Below the pieces are notes generated by a model. It had not been told where the DNA came from. It did not search any database and was given only the letters and a program-made list of their open reading frames with translations. The position numbers and the translations under genes are program-made. From Basidiobolus meristosporus CBS 931.73 (Eukaryota > Basidiobolomycota > Basidiobolomycetes > Basidiobolales > Basidiobolaceae): a DNA stretch of 34,768 nt. Positions 9,029-20,825 of the stretch are shown here, in pieces. The stretch is taken from the NCBI GenBank assembly GCA_002104905.1, contig MCFE01000799.1, forward strand, positions 1 to 34,768, in the 5' to 3' direction. Each line of letters starts with the position of its first letter. Within the stretch, counting starts at the first letter, position 1.

Positions 9029-10098
9029 TGTGGTGGTGTATGGGTCCAAGAAAGAGGTACTTCCAACACTTCTCAAGTGTTTTGTGTGTGGGGTGTTCAC
9101 TGGGTGCAATAACCTCTGGCAAAAGCTTGCTAGAAATACTTGGGTTCTGTCTCTAATCTAATGTGAAGGGGAATAAAGCCACCAGCTTGTTGAGGGAAAA
9201 TTATTGAGCTACAATCCCCAACTTGGCTGGCATCTTAACAAAAGTATGTGCTGGGTTCAATGTCCTTTGAGATGACAATGTACTAAAGCTTCCAAAGTCA
9301 AAACAACTGTAAGCTCCACCAGCAGGGACTTGATATGAATGTAGCTGTGGTCAATAGTTACAAAGACAGAAAAGTATCTTTGTCTGTACAAGAACAAACT
9401 TGGGAAAGAATCAAATATAATTAAAGATATCTACTCTGAGTATTCCTCACAAGTAGTGCCAACAAGGTCAGTTGGCTGTCAGTGTGGTTTCCTGGGAGTG
9501 TCCTGTGGTCTGGGGATGGAAGTTCAGGTAGCAGCAAGTAGCAGTGATCCCACTAATCAACAAGTTGGTATATTGATAAAAGGGATGATGATTTATTGTT
9601 GTGGGATAGCCTCCCTTATATACTTTTCTTACTGGCTAAGTGATTACTAATCATGGTGTTCCAAAAGGTTCTGGATATCAATAGAAATCTCAATAACATC
9701 AGAATGACCCAAGAATGTTCTAAGTAGGTGCCAGAAGGTTCTAAGAGGCACAGCACATCCAACCAATTAGGAATCAGTATTCTGAAACCTGTGTAACATA
9801 GGGATACCATATATGGTATGGAAATGGTAGGGATGGTGACACATGTTGATCATGTGTCACGTGTACTGGTGTAGGTACTTGCCTAATATAGAAGCACTTA
9901 TAGCTAGTAATCCTACATGAAGTGAGGGATAACTTATGCAATAAGGTAAGCAGGTGTGATAGTCCACCGCTTATGGGATAGTACTGATCAGGTAAGACAA
10001 ATGGGATAAAACTAAAATAAGTGTAGTAGAGATATAGTTAAGTAGAAAATATGGGAATGAGCGCATCTGTCAGTGGGTGTCACTGTCACCCCACTACA
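9029..10098 (-). repeat. solo LTR, family X (1.07 kb)
   Basis: Starts TGTGGTGGTG and ends CCCCACTACA, giving TGTGGTG/CACTACA terminal inverted repeats. It splits Tnp2 copy B between bases that are adjacent in copy C (CAGTACCGCACT near 21010), with a 4-bp flank CTGC/CCGC as an aged target duplication. The TATATAAG (minus, 9615-9622) followed by AATAAA (minus, 9592-9597) sets the LTR orientation. No internal retrotransposon sequence is present, so it is a solo LTR. Confidence 0.75.
9836..9860. repeat. perfect 10-bp inverted repeat inside LTR X
   Basis: GTGACACATG and CATGTGTCAC flank a 5-nt loop (TTGAT), about 215 bp upstream of the LTR TATA box in LTR orientation. It may be a protein-binding site of the LTR enhancer. 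The other two copies keep it only in part. Confidence 0.5.
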
Positions 10099-12409
10099 CC
10101 GCACTCAGTATCAATCAAGCACAAACATATCCAATATATTTGATGGCAATCACTACATACAGCTAAGAAGCAAGGGCTACCTTGAAGGTATGTGTGACCA
10201 TGCCTTTGCTTTAGCACTTGATGAATTCTCATTAAACATGTACTCTACCGGCAAATTCTGTTGTCCACTGATTCTCATCAATCTGAATCTGCCACCCACC
10301 TTGAAGTATCAGAGCAAAAATATGATGATTGTCTCACTGGTATCTGAGCCTAAATCACCATCCAACCTGGATAGGTACATGTATCTATTGCTGGATAAAT
10401 TTTGTATGCTTTGTAGCAGGATAATGATAAATGGCTGTCATGTAAAAGCACATATTATTATCTGCATTGGAGATACCCCAGCCATCAGCAAGATAACAGG
10501 TTTTCTGGGCACAAGGAAAGGTATTGCTGTCAAATGTGTTGGATCCATAACTTGCACACATTATTATTACCCAAACACTAGCACTAAGAACATCATCCTA
10601 TCACAGAGAGAATGTACAGAAGTAAGCGTGCAATTGCAGCAAAGTTGGTAAGCTATAAGCCACTGGCTGGAATATGGAATCAACTGAAAACCGGAGACAC
10701 TTAAGATAGAGGGTATCTGTTGGAGCAGAAGCTTTCCACTGGGAGCAATGCATTTGCTTTTTGACAATATCCCTATACTGATGACCAAGTTCTACATGGG
10801 GCATTTCAAGCTAATTGAGCCCTTTGAGATACCGGCAAAATTTGAAAGGATTGGCAAGATATTACACAGTATCCACTGTCCCGGGTACTTCCCATGGGCT
10901 CCAATTAATATTCATACGCATATGCAACAATGTAAATGCCAAGACTGGATGAACTGGATATGTATTTATTCAAGAGGTGTTCTGAAACCATCCCTACCAA
11001 GAGTACATTGGAAGCATTGGGAATCACATGTGGATGTTGTAGGAAAATTTATCCAGAAGCAGATCACCAATGCCAACTTGATACATCTACAGCTGTTGTG
11101 TGAGGAGTTTGTATTGGGACTTGAGCTGCTATACTACAAACATAAAGCTGAACAAGTAGATCTCTGCCGCTACTGTATCCATTCTCTACTCCATGTTGCA
11201 TGGTGTGTGGAGAATATTGGGCCTTGCTTCACCTTTTGGGAGTTTCCTATGGAGCAGATGTAAGGGAAGATAGGAAGACAAGTCAAGTTGCAGGTACTAC
11301 CATATCCCAATCTCTTCATGAATATTAACTTCAAGTCTGTTATGGATGTGATGAGTTGGCACATGGAGGACAGCTAGAAAGAGTTGGAAAATACTGAGGA
11401 CAAATGTGCACATGGAGACACCTATGCCTATGGCATTAAGAAGCTAAGCAGCCCCAATGCATGGGTAATCAGTTAAGTAATGCAAAGTTGGGTTGAGTGC
11501 AACAAGCAACTAATTTTAATCAGGAAAACTCTACCAAGAAATGCCAGATTTCTCATGGTCACAAGCCAACATCTACACCATTTAATATGGAATCCACAGA
11601 AACAAAAGCTAGAGCACACCTATAAGGGGGACTAGAATGCAGCAGGGAGAAGGAATATATTGGCTAAATACCAAGAAGTTCTTTGCAGATATTCAGGAGG
11701 TATTCATGGCAGAAATGGTGACAACAAAGCATATGTCTGAAAATGTATAAGTTATAAGCAGTACAAGGTATATGGCAACTTTGCAAGTATCATACTAAAA
11801 AGCTCTAAAGTTGAGGTGATAGAAGTATGTCAATTGTGGCAGGTGTGCACATTTGTAGAGGTTGGTAAGCAGGAGGCCATGGTTTTTTTTTATTCAAACT
11901 ATATGTGGAATACCCACGGTAGTAGTGGGTAAGCTAATAAAGTGGGGTGATTCTATAGTGGAATATATGAATTGCACAAGCAGAGGTAGAGAAAGGAAAT
12001 ACCATTTGATAAATTGGTATGGTAGCATTATACAGAACCAGAGGTAGGCCATCATACTGCCAATATAATGCCATCATAGACTTGCTATGAGGCCATCAAA
12101 ATGCCGTCAAGTTTCTTGTAATATAAGGTAATTGGATGTCCTGGCCAACTGGATCTACTTAAAATAGTATAGAGCGCTGAAAGACCGCAACAATACCATG
12201 CAACTATTGTCACAGCACCAATAAAGTATCAACAAGTTTTATCCCTTTATTTGGCTGTAAAATTAGCAAAACACCATCATGAACCTGTCATAAGATTGTT
12301 AGCAGGGTCACTAATTCCAAGCTGATGGTATTATGATAGTCTCTAAATGGGATCCTGACAGCTGATCTAGATTGGACCCACCCACAGGACCAAATTATTT
12401 TTCATAGGG
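10099..12409 (+). mobile_element. Tnp2-type transposon, copy B, part 2
   Basis: Continues copy B after the LTR. The frame at about 10073-10651 encodes NISNIFDGNHYIQLRSKG, VSLVSEPKSPSNLDRY and AHIIICIGDTPAISKITGF, the typical Tnp2 core. The frame at 10748-11263 encodes the C-terminal region (MNWICIYSRGVLKPSLPRVHWKHW, YCIHSLLHVAWCVENIGPC). From about 11480 a 0.9-kb non-coding tail follows, ending at ATTTTTCATAGGG. Stops at 10649-10651 and 11261-11263 and the inserted LTR show loss of function. Confidence 0.75.
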
Positions 12410-12925
12410 GGACATGTATGTAAGGTTAGTAATCAGGAAGCCATCTTGATTTTTAATTTATGCTATACAAGGAGCACCCTAAGTGGTAGTGGATAAGCAA
12501 ATAAGCTGGGGTGACACTACAATAGAATATATAAATGCCACAATGGGGGGTAGGAAAAGGAAATAACATTTGGTGAATTAATATAGTAGCATTATATAAT
12601 AGTAGCTTCAGGCTGCCATGCTGCCATTATAATTCCCACAGTGGTTGGCCTCTAGGCTGTTGCACATACTGGCTAGTTAAGTCTGCTTCAATATGCTTAG
12701 GCTGCAATAATACAATTAGAATGCCACCAAATATATGGTAAATAACCACCTAAATATCATCCAGTTTACTTACCTATATAGTGGTTGAATCAGTAAATTA
12801 TGTAACATTCCCATCATGCCATTGTAACAGGGTCAAGAATTTTAAGCTGCCATCATTTTGAAGACCACTTTGCAGCATTGGTAAGGCTGATCTGTAATGG
12901 ATCCACCTGTGAGACCAATTTATTT
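12410..12925 (+). mobile_element. second copy of the Tnp2-element 3' tail
   Basis: Repeats the non-coding tail of copy B (11850-12409) in the same orientation, more diverged. It ends in the same junction motif, ATTTATTTCTCATAGAGG. This suggests that 3' ends of two elements lie in tandem, or that the tail was duplicated. Confidence 0.55.
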
Positions 12926-13430
12926 CTCATAGAGGATGATAAGTGTTTGGGTCTATTCCATTGGACTTGTGAAGCAGCATTTACCTGGAGTACACTGGAA
13001 GCATTGGGAGTAATATGTTCATATTTTAGGAGTATTTATCCAGTGGTGGAACACCCATATGAACTTGGTGCATCTACAGCTCTTATGAAAGGAGGTGGTG
13101 AAAGGATTTGAGTGGCTATACCACTATCATAAAGCACAATGCATAGATCATTGTCACTACTGTATCTATTTGGCCCTCTATCTTGCTTAGCATGTGGAGG
13201 ATATTAGAACTTGATTCATCTTTACAAGTATCCTATGGAATGAATGTGTGGGGAGATGGAAAGGCCAGTTAAGTCACATGTACTGCCATATCCCAATATC
13301 ATCAGGAATATTATTATCAAGTACATCATCAATGAGATAAGTAGGTATGTACATGACCCTTTGAAAAATAGTCTGGTTGTGTGGGTGGATCAAGTCAAGA
13401 TCAGCAATCAGAATTTCTAAATAAGTACAT
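12926..13430 (+). mobile_element. Tnp2-type C-terminal fragment
   Basis: Decayed match to copy B 10960-11345. It includes ACACTGGAAGCATTGGGAG near 12985 and a degenerate CHYCIYLALYLA-type stretch near 13150-13190. It contains numerous stops. It abuts the inverted copy D. Confidence 0.55.
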
Positions 13431-13750
13431 CATAACACCAACATATTGGACTAACTGACCCTCCACACAATCATTTAACAGGATTGTGATGGTGTTCAGC
13501 TGATTTTACTGCCATACACAGTAAAACCTTGATGGTTGTTAAATGGTCTTTTGACAATGATTGCATGACATTGTAACAGTCCTAATGCGCTCTATTAATT
13601 TGAACAGACCTAACTGGCTAATACATCCAATTGTCTAATATGGCAAGAAGCTCAACAGTGCTCTAATAGCCTTGTTGCAAGCCTCTGCCTGCATTATAAC
13701 AGCGGTATGCTTACAAATAGTTCTATATAATGCTATCATATCAACTTAAC
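13431..13750 (-). mobile_element. Tnp2-type transposon, copy D (inverted), 3' tail
   Basis: Aligns with the reverse complement of copy B 12010-12330 (non-coding tail). It ends with the TTAAC target site of the Copia solo LTR at 13746-13750 and continues beyond it at 14096. Confidence 0.6.
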
Positions 13751-14095
13751 TGTTGTGAAAACTTGTAATTCCACCAAGTATTCACCTAACTGAGAATCTT
13801 TGATATTTGCCTTCTGATCCTAGAGAATACTGACCAAATTCCTTGTCAGCATTTACTTGGAGTATTTTCACCAAAATATCAGGTACCCAAAACAGGAAAA
13901 TCTCAAAGTTGTCCAAATAGCCCAAACTTAGTAATCATGTACATGGGACCTTCCTTAACCAATTCAATGTGCTTGTTATTCCAATACCATGTCAAGGAAT
14001 AATATTACAATTACATTCAATAAAACGTTATGTGAACACCACATAATCTACTTGTTCTCCCAATTTCTTCTAATATCTCCAGGGCACTAGCAACA
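13751..14095 (+). repeat. solo LTR of the Copia element, with intact target duplication
   Basis: 345 bp starting TGTTG and ending CAACA, similar over its length to the reverse complement of the Copia LTR at 19042-19391. It is flanked by identical TTAAC on both sides (13746-13750 and 14096-14100). Removing the LTR and one TTAAC restores the continuity of Tnp2 copy D. It is a clear LTR-LTR recombination product. Confidence 0.85.
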
Positions 14096-15351
14096 TTAAC
14101 AAATGGTATTTTCTTTTTCTACCTCCCCTAGTGCCACTCTTATATTCTGCTGTGAATCACCTCTCTTTATTAGCTAACTCATCACTACCATGTGTGTTCT
14201 GCATACAGCTTTAATCAAAAAATATATGGCCACCTGCTTACTAACTGCTTCATATGTGCACACCTGCTGCAACTGATATGCTTCTATCACCTCAGCTTTA
14301 TAGCCTTTTATTGAGATACTTGCAAAGCTGCCATATATCTTGTATTGCTGGTAACATGTGCATCTTGAAAACTTATTCTATGTTACTACCACTTTTGCCC
14401 TGAATACCTCCAGAATTTCCATAAAGAACTTTTTGATATTTAAGCAATGATTCCTTCTTTCTGTTCAATTCTAGTCCCCCTTATAGGTGCATTCTGGCTT
14501 TTGCTTGTATGATTCTATATTGGATGGCATACAAGTTGGCAAATGACTAGGAGAATCCCAGCATACATTGATGAAGTTGTTGTAATAAAATTCAGTTGCA
14601 TATTGCACCCAACCCCACTTTGCATTACTTAACCAATTACTCATGGACTGGGGTTGCTTAGCTTTTTAAAGCCATAGGCATAAGTATCTCCATGTGCACA
14701 TCTGCCCTCAGTATTTTTCAGCAGTTCCTGGCTGTCCTCCACGTGCCAACTCATCACACACACAACTAACTAGAAGGCAATACTTTTCATGAGATTGGGA
14801 TAAGACATTAACTGCAACTTGACTTGTCTTCTGATCTTCCCACCTATCTGCACCATAGGAAAGTCCCAAAAGGTGAAGCAGGGTGCAACATTCTCCACAC
14901 ACTAAGCAAGATGAAGTGGAGAATGGCTTACTACTTAGCTGTTTGCAATGTTTGCCATCAAATGTATCTGATATGTTTGTGCTTGATTGATACTGAGTAC
15001 AGTACTTTATAGCTTCACAATATTTGTTGAACTACATGAGCTTCTTTATACCGGGTGATACCAGAATATATCCATAATGTGAACAATATTTTCCCCCAAA
15101 AGTGGTGGATTCCTGACAAGTTGGACACCTTGTAATGGTGGCATTTTCTGATGTGAGCGTCATGGAACTGTCAACACATGCTGGTATCAGGATGGTCTCT
15201 GGGTCATATTTTGCCAGCTGCATGACTGTTATCCATTTGAATCATGTACACTATAAGTTGTATTCAAAAATGATTTAGGCAAGCAGAAGTAGTAAATCCT
15301 TTAAGCCCCCATCACTGATATTTGTGGAAATTCCAGTTGATAGATTACAGG
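14096..15351 (-). mobile_element. Tnp2-type transposon, copy D (inverted), internally deleted body
   Basis: Reverse-complement match to copies B and C. On the minus strand it carries the early cysteine-rich region (CPTCQES...KYCSHYGY, 15223-15032). It then jumps at about 14930 to the C-terminal region (CGECCTLLHLLGLSYGADRWEDQ, 14902-14708) and the tail. About 1 kb of the catalytic core is missing, so it is a deletion derivative. It is cut at 15351 by LTR X. Confidence 0.65.
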
Positions 15352-16429
15352 TGTGGTGGTGTATAAGTCCAAAGGGCAAAAAACAGCCAACACTTCTTAA
15401 GTGTGAATGTGCGTGGGGTGTTCACTGGGTGCAATAACCTCTGGCAAATGCTTGCTAGGAATACTGGGTCTTTTGTCTAATCTAATGTGAAGGGGGATAA
15501 AGCCTCAAGCTTGTCAAGGGAAAACTATTGAACTACAATCCCCAACTTAGTTGGCGTCTTAACAAGAGTTTATAATGGCTTCAATGTCCTTTGAGATGAC
15601 AATGTACTAAAGCTTCTAAAGTCAAAACAACTGTAAACTCCACTAACAGGGACTTGATAAGAATGCAGCTTTAACCAATAGTTACAAAGACTGAAAAGTA
15701 TCTTTGCCTGTACAAGAACAAACTTGGGAAAACAATCAAATATAATAAAATATACCTGCTCTGAGTATTCCTCACAAGTAGTGCCTCCAAGGTCAGTTGG
15801 CTGTCAGCATGGTTTTCTGGGAGTATAGTTGGGTCTGAGTCAGAAAGTAGTGGTAATAGGCAGCAGTGATCTCACTAATCAATAAGTTGGAATATTAGAA
15901 GAGGGATGATTTATTCTAAGGGATAGCCCCCCTTATATACTTTTTTGCTGCTCAAATCCTTGCTAGAAAATACTTTCCAGAAGTTTCCAGAAGGTAGTAG
16001 ACAGCAATCATGTCATTGTGTATTAAAAATAGTGCAAATTCTTGGCAGATTGTTCCGTGAGACATAGTAGCACCTAGCCAATAAGGTAGTGGTAATATGA
16101 AACCCCTGTGTCATGTAGTTGCCTCTTATGGTAGTAGGATAGGAGGGTTATGAAGCCAAGATGGTCACATGATATGGGCACTGTTGGGGGTACTTGCCCT
16201 ATATAGTAGCTATCTTATCTTGGCATCTTGGCAAGGAATAGGAATAGCTTGTGCAATGGGTTAATAGTGACAAATGGTCTGTCAGGTTGCATAGTAATAA
16301 TCACATAGACAGAATAGAAAATATTGCAATTTGGGATGATACTAATATAGGGGGGGTAATCCTTTTTAGGGAAGTGAACATATGGGAATGAGCACATCTG
16401 CCTGTGGGTGTGACTGTGACCCCACTACA
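15352..16429 (-). repeat. solo LTR, family X, second copy
   Basis: 1078 bp with the same ends as 9029-10098 (TGTGGTGGTG ... CCCCACTACA) and clear similarity throughout. It is inserted in Tnp2 copy D. Four bases (CCAG, 16430-16433) separate it from an inverted partial copy. No clear target duplication survives. Confidence 0.7.
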
Positions 16430-16433
16430 CCAG

Positions 16434-17020
16434 TGTGGTAGGGTAGACATTCCTCCCACAGACAAGTTTATTCATGTAGCTATTATGATGTATTTATTCA
16501 TATCTTATCTTATCAGTTTTATCCCATTATTCTTTTGCCCATATTATTAGTATTATCTCCATATGATATTTACCCTGATTAGTTATTAGCATTAGCTATT
16601 GCAGATGTTATTCAGCTTTGTGTTCTATATCTGTATCTACATTAGGCAATTACCTGCATCAGTACCTGTGACACATGACCTAAGTCTGTGTTACCATCCC
16701 TACTATTTAAATATCATATACGGTATCTGTATGATGCACAGGTTTCAGACTACTGATCCCTGATTGGTTGCATGTGCTGTGCCTTTTAGAACCTTCCAGG
16801 ACATTCTTGGCATATTTTTAGCACAAAGTAATATCATCAGGAAGTCCACTGATGCCTGGAATCTTCCAGAACCTTGCCATTAGTAATCACTTGGCAATCA
16901 GGAAAAGTATTTAAGGGAAGGCAATCCCTCTTCAATAAATCATCCCTTCTACCAGCAACACTTTCCCCTTATTGATTAGCAGTTAATCACTGCACCAACC
17001 TTTAACAGTTACACCTCAGA
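16434..17020 (+). repeat. partial LTR, family X, inverted
   Basis: Starts TGTGGTAGGG, the inverted terminus of LTR X. It matches the reverse complement of LTR X through TATTTAAGG, the AATAAATCATCCC segment (about 16935-16950) and ATTGATTAGCAG. It is truncated at about 17020 where Copia sequence begins. More diverged than the other two copies. Confidence 0.65.
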
Positions 17021-17039
17021 CTTGCCATCAAGGAGCTTT

Positions 17040-17700
17040 TCAGGGAAGTGCACAAGACACACAGAGGCCTTTGAAGACACTTGGAGCATCTAGGATGCTA
17101 GAGTGGCAGGGGCTTTTACCATAGTGACATATTGACAAAGACACCAGCAGTATTCTGTTATAACTCCTATTTTTAAGATATACAGCAGTGGCAACTGATT
17201 CCGCCCAAAAATCATAGGATAATTTTTGATCATGAATCATAGATCTTGCCATATCAGTTATTGATCTGTTAGCACATTCTGCTACTCCATTTTGCTGTGG
17301 GGAGTATGGTACAGTAGTCTCTTGCTTTATCCCATGAATTTTGCAGAAGTGGATGAAGAGTTTTGAGGTATATTCTCCACCATTGTCAGAGTGTATTTTC
17401 TTGATTTTTTCACCAGTTTCTCTCTCCACCATGGCTTTAAACTCCCTGAACTTAGACACAGCTTCCTCCTTTCTCTCCATGAAGTAGACCCATGTGTATC
17501 TTGTATAATCATCAATAAAAGTGATTAAATACTTCATCCCACCTAAGGATAAATTTTGCATAGGTCCACAAAGATCTGAGTGAATTAGATCTAATTTTTT
17601 CTTAGTTTTGATTAACCCAGAGCTCTTGAACAGTTGTCTGGCTTGTTTCCCATATATGCAGGCTTCACAGTGCTCTAAATTAGCTGGGGATCAATTTTCT
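17040..17700 (-). pseudogene. Copia integrase core
   Basis: Contains the zinc-binding CEAC segment and LDLIHSDLCGPM near 17560-17680, then FIDDYTRYTWVYF (Asp), IHSDNGGEY (Asp) and YSPQQNGVAE (Glu). All three DDE residues are present. A frame break near 17670-17690 separates it from the pre-integrase domain, and the C-terminal part is replaced by unrelated sequence before 17040. Confidence 0.8.
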
Positions 17701-18170
17701 CTCCAGAAATTAGCTGATATTTGATCATTTTACACAAATACTCAAAATTGATGTGTCCAAATCTCCTGTGCCAAAGCATTGGTGTTTCTTCATTTAAGTT
17801 ACTTATATTGGCTTCCAAATATGATGGAATATAAGTCAACTTGTATAGATTCTGATCTCTGATGCCCAAAGCAATATGGGCACCATTTTGATCAGTGATC
17901 TTGCATCCAGAATTGTCAAAATTGAAACTGAGTCCTTCTGCTGTGGCCTTGCTTACAGATAGTAGGTTCTTGGCTATTTCTGGTACATAGAGTACTTCTT
18001 TAAAGGTCAGTGTATGGCTTCCTTCACTGCTTCTTAGGTTTGCTTGGATAGTTCCTTCTACCACTGCATCAAGTGTTATATCATCACCCATGCAAACCTT
18101 CTTAATTGGAATTTCTTGATTTGGGTAAAAAGTTCTTTCTGGTGTGTAAAGTGTTGAGATGCTCCAGAGT
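17675..18170 (-). pseudogene. Copia protease end and GAG-pre-integrase domain
   Basis: WYIDSGASQHF (about 18150-18190) is the aspartic protease active site. The following frame (18091-17675) has ...FKEVLYVPEIAKNLLSVSKA and the GAG-pre-integrase motif LWHRRFGHINF. The frame is shifted relative to gag near 18100 and ends in a stop at the integrase zinc finger. Confidence 0.75.
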
Positions 18171-18191
18171 CAATATACCACATCTGAGAAT

Positions 18192-19010
18192 CCTTGTTTG
18201 TGGTCACATTTAGTGCTGATATGAATAGTCTATCTTTAGTTGTTGCAGCATTTCCATATTGAGGCTTCTTTTGCTGATTATCTTTATTTTTGAGACACCG
18301 GTCTGATGTGTGCCCTTTCCTTTTGCAGTAGTTGCAAAATAGGTTGCTGTTCCTTTGTAGGGTCTTGGGTACCTCCTTTGTTGGTTATCATTGCTTATTA
18401 AAGCATTTTCTTCTTCCTTATTATTGGCGCTTGATTTTCTTAATTCTTCATCCAGGAGCCTTCCATATACGTAATTTAAGGTTAAATCTTCAGTTCTGGA
18501 CTCTAGGGCTAATACAAGGCCCTGAAACACATCTGTCATGCTATTCAGGATGGTAACTATCACATCCTCATCAGTAGTTGGTACGCCCACAGATTCCATC
18601 TCATCTACCAGCAGGGTAATTCTGTTAATTAGATTTTTCATTTCTTCTCCTGGCAGCATCTTTGTAGTAAAGAGTTTTTGTCTCAGATACATTTTCTTAG
18701 CAGCTGAACATGACTGGTAGGTGTCTTTTAGTGCTTTCCAGGCATTTTTTGCCATTTTTGCTCTTGAGCATTGAATTAGCAATTTGTCCTTGACATTAAG
18801 GCAAATGCAGTTAAAGGCACTTTGTTCTTTCTTCTGGTACTTTAAGACTTCCTCTCCCACATTTTTAGGAGGGCATTCTTCTCCCATGATAATATCCCAA
18901 AGGCCTGTTTCTTGTAGCAGCATCTTCTTCTTCACCTTCCACACTTGGTAGTTATATCCATCCAACTTTTCAGCAGAGGGAAAAATTCCAGTAATAGCAG
19001 TAGTAGACAT
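18192..19010 (-). pseudogene. Copia gag (UBN2-type)
   Basis: Likely start at 19010 (MSTTAITGIF...KLDGYNYQVWK), 32 nt after the LTR end. An upstream in-frame ATG at 19037 overlaps the primer-binding region. The UBN2-type gag core is visible (KNAWKALKDTY, LRQKLFTTKMLPGE, LVDEMESVG, LLDEE). The zinc knuckle (FCNYCKRKGHTSDRC) lies in another frame near 18300-18340, so the frame is broken just before it. Confidence 0.75.
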
Positions 19011-19041
19011 TGCAGAGAGTGACAGCTTGGGGCTCATAACC

Positions 19042-19391
19042 TGTTGTAAGAGTCTTAGTGATATTGGAAGTGATTTGGAGAACAAGTAGATTATGTGGTT
19101 TTCACTTTAATGACTTATTGAATGTAGAAGTAGTATTTATACTTTTACCTGGTCTTGTCATTACAAACATGTAGAATAGGTTAAGGAAGGTCCCAAGAAT
19201 ATGTGTGCAAAGTTTGGGGCTGTTTGGACAACTTTGAGAATTTTCATGTTCTGGGTACCTGGTATTTTGGTGAAAATATTCTAAGTAAATCCCGACAAGG
19301 AATTTGGTCAGTATTCTCTAGGATTTGAAGGTAATGATCTAGGTGACTAAGTTAGGTGAATATTTAGGTGGAATTACAAATTTTTACAACA
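19042..19391 (-). repeat. 5' LTR of the Copia element
   Basis: 350 bp with 8-bp terminal inverted repeats TGTTGTAA/TTACAACA. It contains TATAAATA on the minus strand (plus 19134-19141). The internal sequence begins with GGTTATGAGCCC directly at the LTR end, a possible primer-binding site. Related LTRs are at 13751-14095, 24100-24431 and 24512-24843. Confidence 0.8.
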
Positions 19392-20148
19392 AGTGCAATG
19401 TCTCAAATACAAGGCTATCCTAAATTCACATGAGTATTGACAACAAAATGATAGAACAGCATTACATTGCTAAGAGTCAAACTGTTTGCCCCATGGACAA
19501 GACTACTTTGATTCAATGCTGTAACAGAAGAGAAAAAATACCATGTGGCTATTGTGGCAAGCCTCTCAGCTATGAAGCATGCAGACAGAATAGGAAGTAT
19601 TACAAGGACCATGGCCAGTGTTTGCCACACAAGTCATATATAAGCATTCATAGGTCGCTACTGTACCAACATTATCTTGCCAGCCAGTTGATACTTCTAT
19701 ATTGGCACCTGGCCATCTTTGTTACCTTGCGCAAACTGAGTCAGGTGAGTTTGTGATGCCTTTAGGCTCACCTCAGCCTTCTGAATATGGCATGCAGGTG
19801 ATAGCTCTGACAAAGAAGGTTCACTGATGGATTTTGAGCTTATCTTCCCTAACAACAGTACCATGTATAAGCCTGGTCAAGTCCCTATATGCAATGAGAC
19901 AACACCCATTGAAACTAGTGCCAAGGATACTTTATGGAGCCAAGTGAGCCCAGTAATCCATCTACTAGGGAATGATGTAATGTTGTGGCTAGAGAAGTGG
20001 TGTGTTTCCACTAATATCAGTAATAGGGGCTTTGAGCATATATTACTACTTCTTGCCAAAATCATACCAGGATGCAACTTACCATGTACATGGTACAAGT
20101 GGACAACCATCATGCAGCTGGCAACATATGATCCAGAGACTCTCCTGA
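19392..20148 (+). mobile_element. Tnp2-type transposon, copy C, part 1
   Basis: The best-preserved N-terminal part. An ATG at 19430 opens a 108-codon frame with CGYCGKPLSYEACRQ and RKYYKDHGQC, a small cysteine-rich module at the N-terminus of fungal Tnp2 proteins. The following part (19827-20189 frame) carries LGNDVMLWLEKWCVSTN and LLLLLAKIIPGCNLPCTWYKW. A possible splice donor (CAGGTGAGTTT, 19742-19752) may explain the frame change. It is interrupted at 20148 by a solo LTR. Confidence 0.75.
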
Positions 20149-20825
20149 TGTTATATCCTAGAGAAAAGTCTAATAAAACTCTTGAATGAGTTAACTGAAC
20201 CTAAATGACAACTAAGTGCAGAATCTTAAAATTGTCAAGAGTGCCAGAAATATTAGCAGAGAGGTTCTGGTCTAATATTGGTCTTATATATTGCAGAGTT
20301 GGGCTATAAAGGCAACAGAGTAGGTTTGCTATGCAGGCTAGGCTTGGTGTTCTTGAGAGTGCTAGATATGCTAAACTTGGGTAGAAACTAGAATGGGTTT
20401 GTCAAATTCTTAATTTTGTTGAGACACACACTAAACCAAAAGGTTCAGTAAGCTTTATTTATACTTTTCTGATTAAGTTGCATTAGTAAGCACCAAGAGA
20501 CTGGACTAATTGAAATCTGTTGGGGTGTTGATAGGTGCATAAAATAAATGAAAAATTGCCTCATTAATCAGCTGATGTCTTGGCAACTGCTAAGTGGTTG
20601 GATAAATCTGAGATGACTAATCACTTGGAAAGATTTAGCAGATCACTTGAGGACATAATGACCACATGAAAATTGATCAGGTGTGACAGCTAAATATAGA
20701 TTCTGAGAAGTGATAAAATAATCCATAACAGGGATTAGTTATGTTTGGGTTAGGGAAAATCAGTTAGGGTACTAGATTTTCTAACAGAGTGAAATTGGCC
20801 AAGTTTTAAATGTTGATGCACAACA
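20149..20825 (-). repeat. solo LTR of a further family (677 bp)
   Basis: Starts TGTTATATCC and ends GATGCACAACA (TGTT/AACA ends). It interrupts copy C exactly where copy B is continuous (CTGATTGCAGCATGTG near 8838). Flanks CTGA and CTTA may be a decayed target duplication. A TATAAATAAA on the minus strand (near 20455-20464) suggests minus orientation. No internal element of this family is in the window. Confidence 0.6.

Larger units (their letters stand above)
17021..19041 (-). mobile_element. Copia (Ty1) LTR retrotransposon, 3'-truncated
   Basis: Minus-strand order: LTR (19391-19042), primer-binding region, gag, zinc knuckle, protease, GAG-pre-integrase, integrase. Integrase precedes where reverse transcriptase should be, which is the Copia order. 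The element stops inside or just after the integrase core at about 17040. The reverse transcriptase, RNase H and 3' LTR are absent. Confidence 0.85.

Noticed and set aside
19094-19391. Copia LTR ending at the CCACA before TAATCTAC
   Set aside because: The solo LTR with TTAAC duplication at 13746-14100 shows that the LTR extends another 50 bp to a terminus in ACAACA.
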